Source: an uncultured Porphyromonas sp. | GTDB lineage: Bacteria > Bacteroidota > Bacteroidia > Bacteroidales > Porphyromonadaceae | Assembly (NCBI RefSeq): GCF_938039215.1 | Contig: NZ_CALHVI010000056.1 | Coordinates: forward strand, 142,100 to 206,099 | Length of the DNA stretch: 64,000 nt | Reading direction: 5' to 3' | Shown: positions 1 through 7,844 of the stretch, in pieces | Layout: the number at the start of each line of letters is the position of its first letter | Position numbering within the stretch: position 1 is the first letter of the stretch | Notes under the pieces: model-generated | Database searches by the model: none | Seen by the model: the letters and a program-made list of their open reading frames with translations, nothing else | What the model was told of the DNA's origin: nothing | Translations under genes and position numbers: made by a program

Positions 1-803
1 CTCCCGACAGTGGGAGCTTTGACATCGGCTCGACAGTACGCTTCGGCTACTACAGCCAGACAGCACCCGACTTCGACCCGAAGAAGCGTGTCATCGACAT
101 CGTCCAAGACATCGCAGACGACTTCGTCCTCCCTCAGGGCTCTAACGTCGAGCGTATCTCTGCCAGCCAGATCCTCACCCGCTTCCTCTTCCCTCCCGAG
201 CGACAGTACACACCCGTGGAGAAGCTCAGCGGCGGTGAGCTCAGACGACTCTACCTCTGCACGATCTTAGTCACGAGTCCGAACTTCCTCATCCTCGACG
301 AGCCTACCAACGATCTAGACATCCTCACCCTGCAAGCCCTTGAGGAATACCTCTCAGAGTTCGCAGGCTGTGTGCTGATCGTATCGCATGACCGCTTCTT
401 CATGGACAAGGTCACGGAGCATCTCTTCTGCTTCGAGGGCGAGGGCAAGGTACGAGACTTCCCCGGTAGCTACACCCTCTATAGAGAAGTGCGTGAAGCC
501 GAGGAACGGGAGCGTGCCGAGCAAGAGCAGGCTAAGCGCAAGGCCAGTGAGCCCGCACCTACCCCACGCTCCTCTGCAAGTCGTCCTGCACGCCTCTCCT
601 ATGCCGAGAAGAAGGAACTGGAGGGCATCCTCTCCCGCATCCCTGAGCTGGAGCGAGAGAAGGCAGAGCTCGAAGAGCAGCTTAGCACGGGTACGCTTGC
701 CCATGATGCACTTATCCAAGCCTCCGAGCGTATCGGTCAGCTCATCGACGAGATGGACGAACTAACCCTTCGCCAATTAGAGCTCGAGGAGAAGGGTAGC
801 TAA
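1..803 (+). CDS. ABC-F family ATPase, C-terminal part (Uup-like), cut by window edge
   Basis: The reading frame is open from base 3 and continues out of the window, so only the second nucleotide-binding domain is visible. Seen: ABC signature KLSGGELRRLYL, Walker B plus D-loop FLILDEPTNDLD, and H-loop IVSHDRFF, followed by a charged linker and a C-terminal coiled coil rich in Glu/Arg (last ~70 residues). DEPTNDLD is typical of ABC-F proteins, which are soluble, lack membrane domains and act on ribosomes or DNA structures; the C-terminal coiled coil resembles that of Uup. The Walker A motif and first ATPase domain are outside the window. It ends 55 bp before prfB, so the two may be co-transcribed. 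Paralogue identity (Uup versus another ABC-F) is an inference. Confidence 0.88.
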   Translation, partial: PDSGSFDIGSTVRFGYYSQTAPDFDPKKRVIDIVQDIADDFVLPQGSNVERISASQILTRFLFPPERQYTPVEKLSGGELRRLYLCTILVTSPNFLILDEPTNDLDILTLQALEEYLSEFAGCVLIVSHDRFFMDKVTEHLFCFEGEGKVRDFPGSYTLYREVREAEERERAEQEQAKRKASEPAPTPRSSASRPARLSYAEKKELEGILSRIPELEREKAELEEQLSTGTLAHDALIQASERIGQLIDEMDELTLRQLELEEKGS

Positions 804-858
804 GCCCCCGTCCTCATCCCAATACCGACTATTATTTTCACCCACTCATATATCGTAT

Positions 859-1978
859 ATGATAACGACAGACCAGTTAGGTAGCCTACTGGAGCGCAAG
901 TCTGCGCTGGGGAGGTACCTTTGACGTCGATAGCCGACGTATCCAACTAGAGGAAGAAGAGCTACGCACCGCTGATCCCGCCTTCTGGGAAGATCGCGAG
1001 CGGGCAGAGGCTCAGATGCGCAAGGTCAAGGATCTTCGTAAGTGGATCGCCTACTACGACGAAGCCGATCGCCTCACCGAAGAAGTTGCTCTTGCCCTAG
1101 AATACTTCAAGGAGGGGATCACCAGCGAAGAGGAAGTTGATGAGGCTTATGCCCGTGCCATCACCCTCTTTGAGGAAGTGGAGCTCAAGAACATGCTCCG
1201 TGCCGAAGAAGACTCCCTCGGTGCCGTCCTCAAGATCAATGCAGGTGCAGGCGGCACAGAGAGCCAAGACTGGGCCTCGATGCTTGCCCGCATGTACGCT
1301 CGCTATTGCGACAAGCAAGGCTACAAGACCACCATCACCAACTGGCAAGATGGTGAAGAAGCAGGGATCAAGACCATGACCATGCAGGTCGAGGGAGATC
1401 AAGCTTATGGCTTCCTCAAGAGTGAGACGGGCGTGCATCGCCTTGTGCGTATCTCGCCCTACAATGCGCAAGGGAAGCGCATGACGAGCTTTGCCTCTGT
1501 CTTCGTCGTACCACTCGTCGATGACACCATCGAGGTGGAGGTCAATCCTGCGAATATCAGTTGGGACACCTTCCGCTCCAGCGGTGCCGGTGGGCAGAAC
1601 GTCAATAAGGTCGAGACGGGTGTTCGTCTTCGCTATAAGTACAAGGACCCTGAGACGGGTGTCGAGGAGGAGATCATCATCGAGAACACCGAGACACGCT
1701 CCCAGACCGACAATCGTGAGAATGCCATGCGACTACTTCGCTCCCAGCTCTACGACAAGGAGCTAGAGCGAAGACGGCGAGCACAAGCCGAAGTCGAAGC
1801 AGGCAAGAAGAAGATCGAATGGGGCGCACAGATACGAAGCTATGTCTTCGATGACCGTCGTGTGAAGGACCACCGCACGGGCTACCAGACCTCCAATGTC
1901 GGAGCTGTGATGGATGGGGACATCGATGACTTCATCAAGGCCTATCTGATGGAATTCGCCACCAAGGACGAAGAGTAA
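859..1978 (+). CDS. prfB: peptide chain release factor 2, expressed by programmed +1 frameshift
   Basis: RF2 recognises UGA and UAA and triggers peptide release. The ATG at 859 opens a 21-codon frame (MITTDQLGSLLERKSALGRYL) that stops at TGA 922-924; the remaining 351 codons are in the +1 frame starting with GAC at 923, giving 372 residues, close to the usual ~365. The peptidyl-transferase motif GGQ is at residues 244-246. The anticodon-like tripeptide reads SPY at 199-201 where SPF is the textbook form. The TGA is therefore a functional autoregulatory site, not a lesion: low RF2 activity favours the frameshift and more RF2. The gene follows the ABC-F gene closely. The junction sequence CTTTGAC is the conserved slippery site. 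Confidence 0.95.
909..925 (+). promoter_or_regulatory. RF2 programmed +1 frameshift site
   Basis: The order is a Shine-Dalgarno-like GGGGAGG (909-915), TAC, the slippery CTT codon (919-921) and the in-frame TGA stop (922-924) followed by C. This matches the classical RF2 site in which an internal SD lies three bases before CTT-TGA-C and promotes a slip into the +1 frame. An SD is notable here because genes in this window generally lack one at their start codons. Confidence 0.93.
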
Positions 1979-2009
1979 TTCTTCAGCTCTCCTAGCGAAG
2001 AGAAAAAAG

Positions 2010-2099
2010 AACCCTACCGTAGGTCGCCGAAAAAACCTACTGTAGGTCGTCGAGCAAACCTACTGTGGGTCGCATGAGCGACCCACAGTAGGTTTTTTT
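2010..2099. repeat. palindromic 23-bp array A (4 units)
   Basis: Units of 17 nt start at 2010, 2033, 2056 and 2079, exactly 23 bp apart: AACCCTACCGTAGGTCG, AAACCTACTGTAGGTCG, AAACCTACTGTGGGTCG and CGACCCACAGTAGGTTT. The 6-nt spacers are CCGAAA, TCGAGC and CATGAG. Unit 4 is the exact reverse complement of unit 3; with ATGA as the loop the stem is 18 bp (2056-2073 with 2078-2095) and a T-run follows to 2099. An A-run precedes unit 1. It lies between prfB and pnp and could serve as the prfB terminator; the two extra upstream units are not needed for that. The same architecture recurs at five other loci in this window. Confidence 0.93.
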
Positions 2100-2304
2100 G
2101 CGCCTTACCATAGGTCTCATCTAAGAGCTGGGAAGGCTCGTCATCAGAGTGCTTATACAGAGGGAGATCCGTCTCAGCCTATCTCCTCATCCGACGAATA
2201 CTTAGCTGCTCCATCTCTCCTTCTGTCCCGCTCATAAGGCTCCTAGCCTAAGCCTTTACTCCAGCTGCTTACAGCTCGAGCACGAGTAGCTCGTTTAATT
2301 TAAC

Positions 2305-2312
2305 TACCTTTG
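2305..2312 (+). promoter_or_regulatory. pnp promoter, -7 element
   Basis: TACCTTTG fits the Bacteroidota sigma-ABfr -7 consensus TAnnTTTG, 41 bp before the pnp ATG. No clear -33 TTTG is present at the ideal distance. Confidence 0.65.
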
Positions 2313-2352
2313 TGCCGATTTTAAAAGGACTTATCAATCAATTAAAGAAGAA

Positions 2353-4518
2353 ATGCTACAGCCAATTAGCAAGACCATCACACTGCCCGATGGAAGAGAG
2401 ATCGTCATCGAGACAGGCAAGCTTGCCAAGCAAGCCGACGGATCGGTAGAAGTACGCATGGGAAACACCGTCCTTCTGGCCACCGTCTGTGCCGCTAAGG
2501 ATGCAAACCCTGGGGTAGACTTCATGCCCCTACAAGTAGAATACAAGGAGAAGTATGCCTCATTCGGGCGCTTCCCTGGTGGATTTACCCGCCGCGAAGG
2601 CAAGGCTTCGGACTATGAGATCCTGACCTGCCGCCTCGTAGACCGTGCTCTACGTCCCCTCTTCCCCGATGACTACCACGCAGAGGTCTTCGTCAACGTC
2701 CTGCTCTTCTCGACGGATGGTGTCGATATGCCCGATGCTCTAGCGGGTCTTGCTGCTTCGGCTGCTCTGGCTGTCTCAGATATCCCCTTCAACGGACCTA
2801 TCAGCGAAGTGCGTGTAGCACGTGTTGATGGCGAGTTCGTCATCAACCCTACCTTCGAACAGCTCAAGAGAGCCGACATCGAACTGATGGTCGGCGCTAC
2901 CCTCGACAACATCATGATGGTCGAAGGGGAAATGCAGGAAGTGCAGGAAGCTGAAATGCTAGAAGCCATCAAGGTAGCTCACGAAGCGATCAAGGTACAG
3001 TGCCAGGCTCAGCTCGAACTCTCTGAAGCTGTCGGTAAGCTCGTCAAGCGTACCTATTGCCACGAAGAGAACGACGAAGATCTTCGCAAGGATGTACACG
3101 AAGCCTGCTACGCTAAGGCTTATGCTGTAGCTACCTCCGGCACGGACAAGCACGCTCGTGCAGAAGCCTTCGAAGCGATCGTCGAAGAGTATAAGACGAA
3201 GTTCACCGAAGAAGAACTAGAGACCAAGGCTCCGCTGATCGCTCGCTACTACCACGATGTAGAGAAGGAAGCTATGCGCCGTGCTATCCTTGACGAAGGT
3301 AAGCGCCTCGACGGTCGTAAGACCACCGAGATCCGTCCTATCTGGATCGAAACGGATTACCTCCCAGGGCCTCACGGTTCGGCTGTCTTCACCCGTGGTG
3401 AGACTCAGTCTCTGACAACCGTCACCCTCGGTACGAAGAGCGATGAGAAGCTCGTCGACGATGTCCTGAACTATGGTAAGGAGCGTTTCCTCCTCCACTA
3501 TAACTTCCCTCCTTTCTCCACCGGCGAAGCTCGTCCACAGCGTGGTGTCGGCCGTCGTGAGATCGGTCACGGGAACCTTGCCCACCGTGCCCTCAAGCGC
3601 ATGCTCCCCGCAGACTACCCTTATGTCATCCGTGTCGTCTCTGACATCCTTGAGTCTAATGGCTCATCCTCGATGGCTACGGTCTGCGCTGGTACGCTCG
3701 CTCTGCGTGATGCTGGGGTGCCCATCCAGAAGCCTGTATCAGGTATCGCCATGGGTCTGATCTCCGAAAACAAGGGTACGAACTACGCTATCCTCTCCGA
3801 CATCCTTGGTGACGAAGACCACCTCGGAGATATGGACTTCAAGGTCACGGGTACCGCTGACGGGATCACTGCTACACAGATGGACATCAAGGTAGATGGT
3901 CTTAGCTACGAGATCCTAGAGCGTGCACTTGCTCAGGCTCGTGAAGGTCGTCTCCACATCCTCGGTAAGATCCTCGAAGCTCAGCCCGAGACTCGTGATG
4001 ACCTCAAGCCACACGCTCCACGTATCGTCACCCTACGTATCGGTAAGGAATTCATCGGTGCTGTCATCGGCCCTGGTGGTAAGATCATCCAAGGTATGCA
4101 GGAGAAGAGCGGTGCCTCTATCAGCATCGAAGAAGTCGATGGTATGGGTGTCGTCGAGATCAGCGCTTCGAACAAGGATGCTATCGACACCGCTGTCGGC
4201 CTGATCAAGGGCATCGTCGCTATGCCTGAGGTAGGTGAAGTCTATCTGGGTAAGATCTCTTCGGTCATGCCTTACGGTTGCTTCGTAGAATTCCTCCCAG
4301 GTAAGGATGGTCTCCTTCACATCTCTGAGATCGACTGGAAGCGCTACGAAAAGATCGAAGACACCGACCTGCAGGAAGGTCAGGAAGTCGAGATCAAGCT
4401 CATCGACATCGACCAGAAGACGGGTAAGTTCAAGCTCAGCCGTCGTGCCCTCCTCCCCAAGCCCGAAGGCTACAAGGAACCAGAGCGTCGTCCACGTCCA
4501 GAGCGTCGCCCTCGCTAA
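2353..4518 (+). CDS. pnp: polyribonucleotide nucleotidyltransferase (PNPase)
   Basis: PNPase degrades RNA 3' to 5' by phosphorolysis in the cytoplasm and takes part in mRNA decay. The 721-residue protein has the usual full-length layout: two RNase PH-type domains joined by a helical linker (residues ~1-550), a KH domain with the GPGG loop (FIGAVIGPGGKIIQ, ~570), and an S1 domain (VGEVYLGKISSVMPYGCF onward, ~625-695), ending in a short Arg/Pro/Glu-rich tail. The start ATG follows the promoter by 41 bp. It stands alone as a transcription unit, bounded by array A upstream and a hairpin terminator downstream at 4569-4618. Confidence 0.97.
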   Translation: MLQPISKTITLPDGREIVIETGKLAKQADGSVEVRMGNTVLLATVCAAKDANPGVDFMPLQVEYKEKYASFGRFPGGFTRREGKASDYEILTCRLVDRALRPLFPDDYHAEVFVNVLLFSTDGVDMPDALAGLAASAALAVSDIPFNGPISEVRVARVDGEFVINPTFEQLKRADIELMVGATLDNIMMVEGEMQEVQEAEMLEAIKVAHEAIKVQCQAQLELSEAVGKLVKRTYCHEENDEDLRKDVHEACYAKAYAVATSGTDKHARAEAFEAIVEEYKTKFTEEELETKAPLIARYYHDVEKEAMRRAILDEGKRLDGRKTTEIRPIWIETDYLPGPHGSAVFTRGETQSLTTVTLGTKSDEKLVDDVLNYGKERFLLHYNFPPFSTGEARPQRGVGRREIGHGNLAHRALKRMLPADYPYVIRVVSDILESNGSSSMATVCAGTLALRDAGVPIQKPVSGIAMGLISENKGTNYAILSDILGDEDHLGDMDFKVTGTADGITATQMDIKVDGLSYEILERALAQAREGRLHILGKILEAQPETRDDLKPHAPRIVTLRIGKEFIGAVIGPGGKIIQGMQEKSGASISIEEVDGMGVVEISASNKDAIDTAVGLIKGIVAMPEVGEVYLGKISSVMPYGCFVEFLPGKDGLLHISEIDWKRYEKIEDTDLQEGQEVEIKLIDIDQKTGKFKLSRRALLPKPEGYKEPERRPRPERRPR

Positions 4519-4568
4519 CCAACCAAGAGAGAGAGGACTAACCTCCTCCTCAATACGCTAAGTCAATG

Positions 4569-4620
4569 AAAAGCTCCTGAAGTCTCCGCACTCATCTTCG
4601 GGGCATTCAGGAGCTTTTCT
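4569..4620 (+). terminator. pnp terminator
   Basis: Twelve-bp stem (4569-4580 with 4607-4618, AAAAGCTCCTGA and its complement) with a T-rich right arm. The A-rich left arm would let it act on the other strand too. Confidence 0.75.
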
Positions 4621-4702
4621 CGTAAGCGTTTCGTCATGTACGGAATTATTACGTACTTTGCACATAGAGAACATACACATAAACATAGTACTTAGAGACA
4701 TT

Positions 4703-4867
4703 ATGAAGCAGTATATCGGTGTCATCGTGATGCTTATCGGAGCTCTTCTTCAGCTCTTCACTTACTTTACTGATCAAGTTGAACAGGCTAATATCTACCT
4801 AGGCACAGGGCTTGCACTTGTGATCGTTGGCTACATCGCCCACATCTTCATCAGTAAGAAGAGCTAG
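4703..4867 (+). CDS. small two-helix membrane protein
   Basis: A 54-residue protein beginning MKQYIGVIVMLIGALLQL with two hydrophobic helices (about 5-20 and 29-48) joined by a polar stretch and ending in a basic KKS tail. I chose the ATG at 4703 over the frame opening at 4658 because the upstream part contains the near-consensus promoter element GTACTTTG (about 4652-4659) and reads as non-membrane filler. It has its own promoter and its own terminator (4897-4928), so it is a monocistronic small membrane protein. Similar short proteins occur in many Bacteroidales but I know of no assigned function. Confidence 0.75.
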   Translation: MKQYIGVIVMLIGALLQLFTYFTDQVEQANIYLGTGLALVIVGYIAHIFISKKS

Positions 4868-4896
4868 ATCTGCTCGACAGCATACAAGCAGCTAAC

Positions 4897-4939
4897 GAGG
4901 GCTATCCAGTCATGACTGGGTAGCCCTCATCTTTTTTTT
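4897..4939 (+). terminator. terminator of the small membrane protein gene
   Basis: A 14-bp stem GAGGGCTATCCAGT (4897-4910) pairs with 4915-4928 (one T-T mismatch), loop CATG, followed by a T-run at 4932-4939. Confidence 0.85.
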
Positions 4940-5008
4940 ATACAGAGGCAAGCAACTAGATACACGGGCTAACAACGAAGAGATTATAGGCAATAGGCTA
5001 ATTCTTCG

Positions 5009-5016
5009 TAGCTTTG
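5009..5016 (+). promoter_or_regulatory. fmt promoter, -7 element
   Basis: TAGCTTTG, a full TAnnTTTG match, lies 27 bp before the chosen fmt ATG at 5044 and overlaps the alternative TTG at 5014, which rules that one out as start. Confidence 0.7.
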
Positions 5017-5043
5017 CCCCGTCTAAATAGAGACCTTCAAGCA

Positions 5044-5997
5044 ATGAAAAAAGACGAACTACGTATCATCTATATGGCGACGGCAGACTTCGCTCTCCCT
5101 TCGCTCCAGAGCCTCGTCGAAGGAGGCTATAATGTCGTCGCTGTAGTCACCATGCCCGACAAGCCCGCAGGACGTGGGCAGAAGCTCCAAGCAAGCAAGA
5201 TCAAGACCTACGCTCTTAGCCAGGGGCTAGAGGTGCTTCAGCCCGAGCGACTCAAGGATGAAGCCTTCGTGCATCGCCTCGAAGAGCTACGCCCCGATCT
5301 CGGGATCGTCGTAGCCTTCCGCATGCTTCCCGAGGTCGTCTGGTCTCTGCCTCGCCTAGGGACGATCAACCTCCACGGCTCACTCCTTCCCCGCTATAGA
5401 GGGGCAGCTCCCATCCACTGGGCGATCATCCGAGGAGAGACCGAGACAGGTGTGACGACCTTCCGCCTGAAGCACGAGCTGGATACGGGAGACATACTCC
5501 TTCAGGCCCGACTTCCTATTGCACCCGAAGATAATGTAGGCAAGATCCACGACGAACTGATGCTACTTGGGGCTAAGACGCTCCTTGCTACCGTCGACCT
5601 CTTCCTCCAAGATGAGGAGCCCAAGGCTCAGCCTCAGACGAGCTACGACATCACTCCGACCTCTGCCCCCAAGCTCACCAAGGAGAATACCGAGCTCCAT
5701 TGGGATCGTCCCGCACGTGAGCTCCACAACCAAGTACGTGGGCTCTCCCCCTACCCTGCTGCTTGGTGTACGCTCTCGTTTGAAGGGCAGGAGCCTATGA
5801 CCTTCAAGATCCTAGAGACAGCTGTGCTCTCTGATAAACTGCCCTCTGTAGAGCATCCTCTTGGACAGATCATCGCAGGCAAGCATAGCCTAGAGATCCA
5901 GACCTCTGAAGGGCGACTAGAGATCAAGGTACTACAGCCAGCTGGGAAGAAGGCTATGCCTGCCTCTGCCTTCCTCAATGGTCTAAGAGCCAAGTAA
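5044..5997 (+). CDS. fmt: methionyl-tRNA formyltransferase
   Basis: Fmt transfers a formyl group from 10-formyl-tetrahydrofolate to initiator Met-tRNA. The protein is 317 residues. Visible family features are the Rossmann-type N-terminal domain (LRIIYMATADFALPSLQ), the loop INLHGSLLPRYRGAAPI with the catalytic Asn and His, and HELDTGDILLQ with the catalytic Asp; a C-terminal OB-like domain follows (WDRPARELHNQVRGLSPYPA onward). The ATG at 5044 is chosen because the further upstream frame runs through the promoter. Single-gene unit; a long hairpin follows at 6048-6097. Confidence 0.96.
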   Translation: MKKDELRIIYMATADFALPSLQSLVEGGYNVVAVVTMPDKPAGRGQKLQASKIKTYALSQGLEVLQPERLKDEAFVHRLEELRPDLGIVVAFRMLPEVVWSLPRLGTINLHGSLLPRYRGAAPIHWAIIRGETETGVTTFRLKHELDTGDILLQARLPIAPEDNVGKIHDELMLLGAKTLLATVDLFLQDEEPKAQPQTSYDITPTSAPKLTKENTELHWDRPARELHNQVRGLSPYPAAWCTLSFEGQEPMTFKILETAVLSDKLPSVEHPLGQIIAGKHSLEIQTSEGRLEIKVLQPAGKKAMPASAFLNGLRAK

Positions 5998-6047
5998 GGG
6001 GGACAGCAGTCTAAGGCTAACCACACGAAGCCTCAGACTTCTACACA

Positions 6048-6097
6048 AAGGCACTGGGCCGACTACCTCACGATGGAGGTAGTCGGCCCAGTGCCTT
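6048..6097. terminator. bidirectional terminator between convergent genes
   Basis: A perfect 22-bp stem (6048-6069 with 6076-6097) with a six-base loop lies between fmt and the minus-strand TPR gene, which converge here. T-runs are short, so the strength is uncertain. Confidence 0.8.
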
Positions 6098-6116
6098 CGT
6101 ATATAGGGAGATTAGA

Positions 6117-7820
6117 CTAGTGCATGCGGAGGAGCTGCGTGAAGTCTCTCATCCCACGTAGGCGAGCAAACTCGAGGTCATAGTCGATACGGGATGCGAG
6201 GCTTGGATCCTTCTGCAGAGCCTTCTGGAGTGAAGCGATAGCAAGCGAAGCATCACCCATACGAGCAGCGACGATAGCACGAAGATAGTCCGTCGTAGCA
6301 TCGGGCTTAGCAATAGCTTCGAGGGTCTTCACAGCCTTGCTGTAGTTGCGGTTGAGGATCTGAGCTACAGCAGCATTGTTGGTCGTGACATCGCCATAAG
6401 CCGTCTCAGCCTTGGCATAGTCACCCTGACGCAGGTAGAGGTAGCCGAGTGCATCGCCGACACCTGGGAGAGCGCTCCCTTCAGCCATGAGCGAAGTAGC
6501 CTTCGACAGATCACCATCCTTGAGGGCAAGGAGACCAAGGTTTACCTTAGCTTCAGCATTGTCCTTCAGCTTGAGAGCACGATCGAACCACACATGAGCA
6601 GACTCATAGTCACCACGCTGTAGGCAGAGTGAACCGACATTGTTGAACGAGCGGTAGTCCTTAGGATACTTCTGCATCGTGAGCTTGTAGATGCTCTCCT
6701 TCTGCGCAGCATCATCCGTGAGAGTAGCAGCGTAGAGTAGCTCTTCGACGGTCAGTGCGCTGGGGTACTTGGCTAGCGTTTCCTGGATCTCAGCATCGCT
6801 CTTACCGATGATCTTCACGTTAGCGATGAGGCGAGAGCGACGGAGCTTAGGCAGGACTTCGTCAGCGAGCTTGCTGAAGACGGCAGAGATATTGCGGATC
6901 TCATGCTCACGCTGCTCGGGGTCTGGATACATGCTTAGGACACGAAGCACGAGATCCTTGTCTTGGAAGTTGCTCTGCTCGACGAGCTGCTTGAAGCCTT
7001 CCCAGTCCTGAGCAGTATAGTGAGCATCGATCTCGACATCCGACATCTTCTGCTTCTTGAAGTCGCTCTTGAGCTTAGCCGTGGTATTCTTCTCACGTGA
7101 AGCACTGAGCTTCTCATTCAGCTCCTTACCACCATCGGGAGAAGCATAAGCCTGCACTTCTACGGAGACTTCCTGATTAGGAGTTTCCTTAGCATTCTGC
7201 ACGGTGTACTTCCACTCCTGGACTTCATCCTTGTTGAGCTCAGAGGTACGAACGTTGGACTGCTGGATGAGGAACATGATGTTAGCATCATAAGCCTCCT
7301 TGACGATACGCTGGAAGCCATCAGGAGCGATGACGGGCGACACACCTGCCAGCGTAGCAAGAGCTTCGGTAGCGATGACACCATCAGCGACCTTCAGTTC
7401 GGGGAGCTTGACCTCACGGCTACCCTGCTTTCCCTTGAAGTTGAGGTAGAGTTCACTCTTAGCCATCGCAGGGACATAGGGCAGGGAGAAGTTCACCGTA
7501 GCATTCGAGCCATTGGTATAGTAGACGATGCGGTCATTACCATAGACCTTCTCACCCTGGAAAGTCGTACCAGCAGCCCACTTCTCGCCACCTTGGTAGC
7601 GGAGGATGGGGACGACGGTGAGGACGGCATTCTTGGGGAACCACTTCGCTGGGAAGGTGAGGTGGACAGCCACGGGGACTTTCCCACCTACTACTTCGAG
7701 AGGCTGGGGCTCAGCCTTGACCAGGTCTGCCGTCATGGGACGAAGCTTCTGGCTACAGCTACTACCGGCCAGGAGGACAGCTGCCGAAGCGAGGGCAACT
7801 GCAATTACGTGCTTAGACAT
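6117..7820 (-). CDS. OmpA-like/TPR cell-envelope protein
   Basis: A 567-residue exported protein. An N-terminal signal sequence ends at SSC (residue ~22), a loose lipobox, so it is probably a lipoprotein. Residues ~220-260 read VEVQAYASPDGGKELNEKLS, which resembles the OmpA-like motif in which NxxLSxxR follows a YASPxG stretch. The C-terminal third (about 360-555) contains tetratricopeptide-type helices such as YRSFNNVGSLCLQRGDYESA and AEAKVNLGLLALKDGDLSKA. Such OmpA/TPR lipoproteins are common in Bacteroidales envelopes; the role is unknown. It lies 24 bp downstream of the yfhO-like gene and is most likely co-transcribed with it. Confidence 0.72.
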   Translation of the reverse strand: MSKHVIAVALASAAVLLAGSSCSQKLRPMTADLVKAEPQPLEVVGGKVPVAVHLTFPAKWFPKNAVLTVVPILRYQGGEKWAAGTTFQGEKVYGNDRIVYYTNGSNATVNFSLPYVPAMAKSELYLNFKGKQGSREVKLPELKVADGVIATEALATLAGVSPVIAPDGFQRIVKEAYDANIMFLIQQSNVRTSELNKDEVQEWKYTVQNAKETPNQEVSVEVQAYASPDGGKELNEKLSASREKNTTAKLKSDFKKQKMSDVEIDAHYTAQDWEGFKQLVEQSNFQDKDLVLRVLSMYPDPEQREHEIRNISAVFSKLADEVLPKLRRSRLIANVKIIGKSDAEIQETLAKYPSALTVEELLYAATLTDDAAQKESIYKLTMQKYPKDYRSFNNVGSLCLQRGDYESAHVWFDRALKLKDNAEAKVNLGLLALKDGDLSKATSLMAEGSALPGVGDALGYLYLRQGDYAKAETAYGDVTTNNAAVAQILNRNYSKAVKTLEAIAKPDATTDYLRAIVAARMGDASLAIASLQKALQKDPSLASRIDYDLEFARLRGMRDFTQLLRMH

Positions 7821-7844
7821 TTCTGATTGAGATATAATGAAGGA

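Larger units (their letters stand above)
1979..2352. other. intergenic region prfB-pnp
   Basis: This gap holds palindromic array A (2010-2095), whose last two units form an 18-bp perfect hairpin followed by a T-run and so can also end the prfB transcript, and the pnp promoter (2305-2312). The part between 2100 and 2300 has no open frame or motif that I recognise. Confidence 0.8.

Noticed and set aside
354..719. long antisense open frames inside prfB, pnp, the ATPase genes and others
   Set aside because: They are shadows of real genes in a fairly GC-rich genome; none has a signal, a domain or a promoter.
859..1978. prfB pseudogene because of an in-frame TGA
   Set aside because: The TGA is the conserved programmed-frameshift site with CTTTGAC and an internal SD; the rest of the protein is intact.
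2010..2095. CRISPR array
   Set aside because: Units are 17-nt palindromes with 6-nt spacers; CRISPR repeats and spacers are much longer and no cas gene is near.
5014..5043. TTG start for fmt at 5014
   Set aside because: It lies inside the promoter element; the ATG at 5044 is the natural start.
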